Of a stretch of 64,000 bases of DNA, positions 60,009 to 64,000 are shown in pieces. The position numbers were made by a program, and so were the translations under genes. The notes beneath the pieces are model-generated. The model was not told the DNA's origin and did no database searches. It worked only from the letters and a program-made list of their open reading frames with translations. The DNA comes from Chlamydiales bacterium (GTDB taxonomy: Bacteria > Chlamydiota > Chlamydiia > Chlamydiales > JACKPQ01): assembly GCA_024233455.1 (NCBI GenBank), contig JACKPP010000001.1:310001-374000 (forward strand), written 5' to 3'. Positions within the stretch are counted from its first letter, which is position 1. Every line of letters starts with the position of its first letter.

Positions 60009-62387
60009 CTACAGGCGGTCTCGAGCGCGCTTTCCTATGCGGTCCTGAAATTCAAACCTTGTTCGCTTAAAAGGCTCCAGACCATCATCTAACTTAGCAT
60101 CGATCTCCATTTCTTCCTCATCGCTTTCATAATAGTCCGATGAATCCTCATCGGTAGAACAATCGTAATATAACCAATTCGGATCTTGCGAGTTTACACC
60201 AACCGTGTAGGGCTTTATTTTGGGATTACACAGTTTTTCAGCGCGTCTTTTATAGCCAGCTCCGTCTAGCAATTTGGCTGAGCCTTGGCAAATCTTTTCA
60301 AAAACAAATTCTCGATAGTGGAACCCGAATAAAACATCTCCACTTTCTGACTTTGTAGGTTGGTACTCAGGATAGCGCTTACGATTGATTCGACGTTTAC
60401 GAAATAAACGATAGTTAGCTCCGGTTGCTGCAATCAGGACTGGGTTATGACTATTTTTTTCAAATGCATCCTCAGGGGACTTTCTCAGTGTTACATGGAT
60501 ACGATCCCCTTTTTTTTGCAACTGCGATCCTGAGATAAAAAATTGTTCCAATTTACCTTGATAAGATGGCACATCTTTAAGATTTGAAGAATAAGGACAA
60601 TTCCAGTGAATACGTCGAAAACGCTTAACAAAATACGTGCCAATTTTCGTTGCATCAACTCCATGTAATACCGCAACACCAAGTGCGTTAAGCGTCTCTA
60701 TCCTCTGTTTTTCTTGGGGAAGAGGGGAACGAAATTCGGTTGCGGTAATAGCAGAGGCTAAATTCGGGTGGGTCGTCTGATGCTTTCGAATTAACGCAAG
60801 CGTAAATTGAAATCCCCCTTCACCAACCATAAGTCTTCTCTTACACGGGCTGTCTTTAGCCAAACACAAATCTGGATTCAATTCAGACTTAGATTTTAAA
60901 TAATGAGACAGTAGCAAAATTCTGCGTAACTCTTTTTCCTGGGCAAAGGTTCGAAGCGGCTCAATGTAGGTATAAAGCGCCTGCTCTGGATAGACTTTAA
61001 AAGCCTCTTCGAAAAACCGCCGCGCTAAATAAGAATTGTTCTGTCTCATCGCCAAAGGTATTGCCTTTAATGCAACATTTCCAAGTTGCTGGCGGTAGTC
61101 TTCTTCCCATTTTAATCGATAAACAGATTGTGGCCAGAGACTTTGTACTGCTTGCGACTGCCTAGACAAAAAATCAGTGCTATATGGCGAAAATAACCGT
61201 GCTGCTTTGGCAACTTTCGACAAAACTTTGTAATACTTCGCTAACTCTTCGTAGTGAACAAGATCATGAGGAAAACATTCAATCTGGGCTTTTTTTTGCG
61301 CAATTTGCAACTCATATTGTTTTAATTTATAATCTTGGCCACGATTTTTTAGCTCAGGCCGAAGAAAAATCACTCCAGTTGCCTGATTAAAACGTTCGAG
61401 CACTACAGCTAATTCTCCGCTATCAAGCTCTTGGATCGATTTAACTCCTGCTTGGACATCTGGAAATTGGTCTGAATCAATCCTAACCTCTTCGTCAAAT
61501 TCTGAACTGCCTATCGATCCGATAGAGAGCATTCCAAACCGACTCGCTGTCCCCAAAGCAATCAAACCATTTGAAAGCCTACAAAATGCGCCAAGCCCTT
61601 CTCCTTCGATCTGCCCTCGAAACCACCCATCTGGTCTTTCAAGGTCCAAAACTACATATTTAGTTTCATATGCCATAAAAATATAATTGTCCCACATCTC
61701 GAAGATAGAGAAATAGAGAAGGCCATCTGAATTCCAAATCTGTTGCAGGTAAGGCTCGTAACCATCTCTAATTTCTCTTTTTGAAATTCCAGATCGATGT
61801 AATTTCTCAATCCAGCTGGTGTTCGAATTGGTATATTTTTCTAAACAAAAACCAAGCTTTGTTGCCACCTTTATTTCACACTGATTCGTTGTTAAATTGT
61901 GAATGTATATCGTGTAGAAGTCACCATCTTCTTTAGCTGTTACCACCCTTCCGTCGGGACATAGGCCAAGCTTTACCCATTGATCCCCGTCAAATGCACT
62001 CCATAGGTAACTTTTGGCTTTATGGCGATCCCAAAGTTTGATTCGACCATTATCGATATATGCCACTTCTCCAGATGCCAACACGGCCGATGATTGCCCC
62101 TCAAACCCTGCAGTTATCTTCCAGTTAAATTGGTCGCCATTCACAGTTTGAAAGCCTACTTTCTCTTTACCCAAAACAGGAAAGAAAAATGCATTTTTTA
62201 AAAGCCATTGGATTTTATCGGCAGTTGAATCCAAAGCATCATACCGAGGATGGTGCAAAGGAGGTAAAACAACAGAGTAAGCTTTGTCTCCAATTTTTGC
62301 TTTTACCTCCCCAGAGGAGCGTTTGTAAAAAGAAATAGTACAATCTAAACTTGAATGACAGCCGATGAACTTCAATGAAGAAGCCAT
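60009..62387 (-). CDS. Large multidomain protein with BMT5-like (DUF2431) domain
   Basis: 792 residues from ATG 62387 (AGGAG upstream; the earlier TTG is poor). Residues 1-365 have repeated short beta segments like a propeller (VAYIDNGRIKLWDRHKAK, LGLCPDGRVVTAKEDG). About 375-505 is helical and TPR-like (LVHYEELAKYYKVLS, ARRFFEEAFKVYPE). About 515-680 matches the BMT5-like Rossmann methyltransferase domain: RRLMVGEGGFQFTLAL, LGVAVLHGVDATKI, RRIHWNCPYSS, RIHVTLRKSP, then KRRINRKRYPEYQPTK. The tail is acidic (about 740-760) then basic (GKRARDRL). BMT5 methylates eukaryotic 25S rRNA (established). Its substrate here, and secretion, are unknown. Confidence 0.78.
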   Translation of the reverse strand: MASSLKFIGCHSSLDCTISFYKRSSGEVKAKIGDKAYSVVLPPLHHPRYDALDSTADKIQWLLKNAFFFPVLGKEKVGFQTVNGDQFNWKITAGFEGQSSAVLASGEVAYIDNGRIKLWDRHKAKSYLWSAFDGDQWVKLGLCPDGRVVTAKEDGDFYTIYIHNLTTNQCEIKVATKLGFCLEKYTNSNTSWIEKLHRSGISKREIRDGYEPYLQQIWNSDGLLYFSIFEMWDNYIFMAYETKYVVLDLERPDGWFRGQIEGEGLGAFCRLSNGLIALGTASRFGMLSIGSIGSSEFDEEVRIDSDQFPDVQAGVKSIQELDSGELAVVLERFNQATGVIFLRPELKNRGQDYKLKQYELQIAQKKAQIECFPHDLVHYEELAKYYKVLSKVAKAARLFSPYSTDFLSRQSQAVQSLWPQSVYRLKWEEDYRQQLGNVALKAIPLAMRQNNSYLARRFFEEAFKVYPEQALYTYIEPLRTFAQEKELRRILLLSHYLKSKSELNPDLCLAKDSPCKRRLMVGEGGFQFTLALIRKHQTTHPNLASAITATEFRSPLPQEKQRIETLNALGVAVLHGVDATKIGTYFVKRFRRIHWNCPYSSNLKDVPSYQGKLEQFFISGSQLQKKGDRIHVTLRKSPEDAFEKNSHNPVLIAATGANYRLFRKRRINRKRYPEYQPTKSESGDVLFGFHYREFVFEKICQGSAKLLDGAGYKRRAEKLCNPKIKPYTVGVNSQDPNWLYYDCSTDEDSSDYYESDEEEMEIDAKLDDGLEPFKRTRFEFQDRIGKRARDRL

Positions 62388-62621
62388 AAAAATACTCCTA
62401 GAAAAGACGAAAAGAGCATATGAAAGAATCAAGAAAAAAACAAACTATTTATCCTAAGCCATGGGGAGGGCACGAAGAAAAAACATTAGACCCGTTGGGA
62501 AAAGGGTAGCTTACTCCTATCCCAAATGACTCTAAAGACAACTAAATAATTTATTACTTGCGGATGATGGCAGAAATAAATTCCAATGGTTCAAAAAATA
62601 GACATTTGCTACAATGACTTG

Positions 62622-63065
62622 ATGCTGGATAAAATCTATATTGATCGCTTAAAAAGTGGAAATACCGACGAGATTGATGAGGTTTTGCCGGCGGCGTTTT
62701 TGGACGTGCATGAGCCCGAATTAACGTTTAGGGGCGATGTCGTAGTTAAGGGCAAGGCCTACCTGGCCGGAGACCACTTGACTTTGCAACTGGATGCTGA
62801 GGTAGTAGTAGAGATGCCTTGCAGTGTGTGCAATGAGCCCACCCAAGTGCCAGTTAAGCTGAAGAATTGCTGCTTAACTGTGGCCTTGAAAGACATCCGC
62901 GGTGCGGTATACGACCCTAATGAACTCGTACGCGAAGTCATTTTGGCAGAGTTACCCCCAAGAGCCGAGTGCGCTGGAAATTGTCCAAGACGCGAAGAAT
63001 TAAAACCATTCTTGAAAGAGGAAGAAGAGGTCTTCTTCCCTTTCACAGATCTAGAGGAGAAGTAA
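62622..63065 (+). CDS. YceD/DUF177 protein
   Basis: 147 residues from ATG 62622 (an earlier ATG at 62586 is possible). DUF177 proteins lie before rpmF in many bacteria and affect 23S rRNA processing or folding (established). DVVVKGKAYLAGDHLTLQLDAEV, the CSVCNEP pair and the CAGNC pair are typical, and could bind zinc. It ends six bases before rpmF. Confidence 0.92.
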   Translation: MLDKIYIDRLKSGNTDEIDEVLPAAFLDVHEPELTFRGDVVVKGKAYLAGDHLTLQLDAEVVVEMPCSVCNEPTQVPVKLKNCCLTVALKDIRGAVYDPNELVREVILAELPPRAECAGNCPRREELKPFLKEEEEVFFPFTDLEEK

Positions 63066-63070
63066 AAATT

Positions 63071-63256
63071 ATGGCAGTCCCACGTAACCGCCACTCAAAT
63101 GCACGTAAAAACAAGCGTAGATCGCATTTGGCAAAAACTGGCACTAATACGCAAACTTGCTCAAACTGCAATAAAGAAACCCTGCCCCACCGAGTCTGCG
63201 GCGCATGTGGCCATTATGGTGGCCGCTCTGTCGTCTGGGCCAAAGGTGCAGAATAA
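63071..63256 (+). CDS. rpmF: 50S ribosomal protein L32
   Basis: 61 residues. MAVPRNRHSNARKNKRRSH with CSNCNKETLPHRVCGACG (four Cys, zinc site) is diagnostic of the Cys-containing form of L32. It starts at ATG 63071 and is followed by plsX at once, as in C. trachomatis CT810-CT811 (remembered). Confidence 0.96.
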   Translation: MAVPRNRHSNARKNKRRSHLAKTGTNTQTCSNCNKETLPHRVCGACGHYGGRSVVWAKGAE

Positions 63257-63264
63257 GCAATCCA

Positions 63265-64000
63265 TTGCCTATCATTGGCTTGGATCTCATGGGGGGGGAC
63301 ACCCCCGCTTTGGATTTGGCAAAGGCCATCGCTAAACTCTTTGATGGCCAAGATTTGCCGTTCACTCTTGCTCTTTTGGGCACCCCAACTACCATTAAAC
63401 ACTTTGCCGCAATCGAAAACCTAAATGCTGAGCTTATTCCTGTTGAAGATGTCATTGAACTGGATGAAGATCCTCTAGCTGCGGTGCGCTCCAAAAAAGG
63501 CGCATCTACTAGTGTGGGCATGCAGCTTTTAAAGAAAAAAAGAATCGATGCTTTTGTGAGCATTGGCAACACTGGGGCCTTATTAATCTCCTCTAAACTT
63601 CACCTAGAACCCCTGAAGCGCTTTTCAAGACCAGCGCTACTGGCACTTATGCCTACACAAAAAAAGCCGATGGCGGTGCTAGATGTGGGCGCTAATATCT
63701 CCTCCAGTCCCGACCACTTGCTGCATTTTGCCAAAATGGGCATCGCCTACCAAAAAACTCTGGGTAGGGCAAACCCTAAAGTTGCTCTTTTAAATATCGG
63801 ATCGGAAGAGACCAAAGGCCGCAAAGAGCTACGTGAGGCCTACAAAAAACTCAAAAAAAGTCTGAAGGCGCAATTTATAGGAAATATCGAAGGTTGTAAT
63901 GTTTTTGAAGGCGAAGCTGATGTTCTGGTGACTGATGGATTTACCGGAAATATTTTTTTAAAAACTGCTGAAGGCTTATCCAAATTTATTCTTTCAAAAA
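63265..64000 (+). CDS. plsX: Phosphate acyltransferase PlsX, 3' end beyond window
   Basis: At least 245 residues visible. PlsX makes acyl-phosphate from acyl-ACP for phospholipid synthesis. GLDLMGGDTPALDLAKAI at the start, VGMQLLKKKRIDAFVSIGNTGALL in the middle, and VLVTDGFTGNIFLKTAEG near the edge fit the family. The likely start is TTG 63265, eight bases after the rpmF stop; ATG 63289 would remove part of the conserved first strand. A run of eight G's (63291-63298) codes GGD. The gene continues beyond 64000. Confidence 0.94.
   Translation, partial: MPIIGLDLMGGDTPALDLAKAIAKLFDGQDLPFTLALLGTPTTIKHFAAIENLNAELIPVEDVIELDEDPLAAVRSKKGASTSVGMQLLKKKRIDAFVSIGNTGALLISSKLHLEPLKRFSRPALLALMPTQKKPMAVLDVGANISSSPDHLLHFAKMGIAYQKTLGRANPKVALLNIGSEETKGRKELREAYKKLKKSLKAQFIGNIEGCNVFEGEADVLVTDGFTGNIFLKTAEGLSKFILSK

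Noticed and set aside
62420..62509. Short plus-strand frame of 29 codons (KPWGGHEEK)
   Set aside because: Too short and without homologue known to me; lies in the gap between divergent genes and may be chance.
63291..63298. Run of eight G's at the plsX start, possible phase-variable tract
   Set aside because: It encodes the conserved GGD of the PlsX N-terminus, and the gene is expected to be essential, so phase switching is unlikely.

Overview
The window reads as a chromosomal segment of a member of the Chlamydiae outside the classical Chlamydiaceae, i.e. an environmental, amoeba- or protist-associated lineage. The evidence is a fused glycyl-tRNA synthetase (alpha+beta in one chain), a methionine aminopeptidase with an N-terminal SEC-C zinc motif, a TyrP-type amino acid permease, a candidate inclusion-membrane protein, and gene order I remember from Chlamydia trachomatis. 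The remembered blocks are rnpA-rpmH-rpmJ-rpsN, uvrC-mutS-hypothetical-dnaG, glyQS-pgsA-glgA, rplY-pth-rpsF-rpsR-rplI-ispE, MarC-map-CT850-like, pcnB-lpxB and rpmF-plsX. Locus comparisons are from memory, not from a search. Eukaryote-like domains (F-box, ankyrin relic, a BMT5-like methyltransferase domain) fit an intracellular life in protists. I cannot name the genus.

Layout. 1-5200: a cut-off CaCA-type exchanger, an exported proline-rich protein, two tandem glycosyltransferase-like paralogues and clpB. 5200-7900: an accessory island with an Inc-like membrane protein, a long AT-rich palindromic stretch, an F-box protein, and a patchwork of relics: a Nudix/phosphatase 3' end, a second F-box 3' end and an ankyrin fragment. 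7900-19800: a MutT1-like Nudix plus histidine-phosphatase fusion, sthA, rpmB overlapped by a phospholipase D-like exported protein, a MarC-family protein, truA, an exported HEVFGH protein, map, a CT850-like coiled-coil membrane protein, an M20 peptidase and htpX. 19800-27300 (minus strand): a repeat-bearing membrane-anchored protein, hldE and hldD for LPS heptose, ispE, and ribosomal genes with pth and rplY, preceded by tRNA-Gln. 27400-44300: an Rpn-type nuclease, glgA, pgsA, a GT2 enzyme, glyQS, a TpsB-like outer-membrane transporter, a MITE-like inverted-repeat element, RRM and DCC proteins, dnaG, mutS and uvrC. 44300-50400: an inverse-autotransporter-like beta-barrel with a beta-helix passenger, an Asp23/AmaP-like pair, small proteins, a decayed tRNA-Leu and an unknown coiled-coil protein. 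50500-59700: rpsN, rpmJ, rpmH, rnpA, uvrD, a thioredoxin-fold protein without its cysteines, a Tsr3-like protein, tyrP, pcnB, a hydrolase, lpxB and an exported protein. 59700-64000: an IS66-type relic, a large multidomain protein with a BMT5-like domain, then yceD, rpmF and plsX (cut by the right edge).

How the parts fit. Most genes are housekeeping: translation, replication and repair, LPS (hldE, hldD, lpxB), isoprenoids (ispE), phospholipids (pgsA, plsX) and glycogen (glgA). Placed between these conserved blocks are accessory genes probably facing the host or the envelope: Inc-like proteins, F-box and BMT5-domain effector candidates, the TpsB and inverse-autotransporter-like outer-membrane proteins, and the PLD-like protein. 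I saw no CRISPR array, prophage or defence island. The most interesting item is the 792-residue protein at 60009-62387, which joins a propeller-like N-terminus, a helical middle, a eukaryote-type BMT5-like (DUF2431) domain and an acidic/basic tail.
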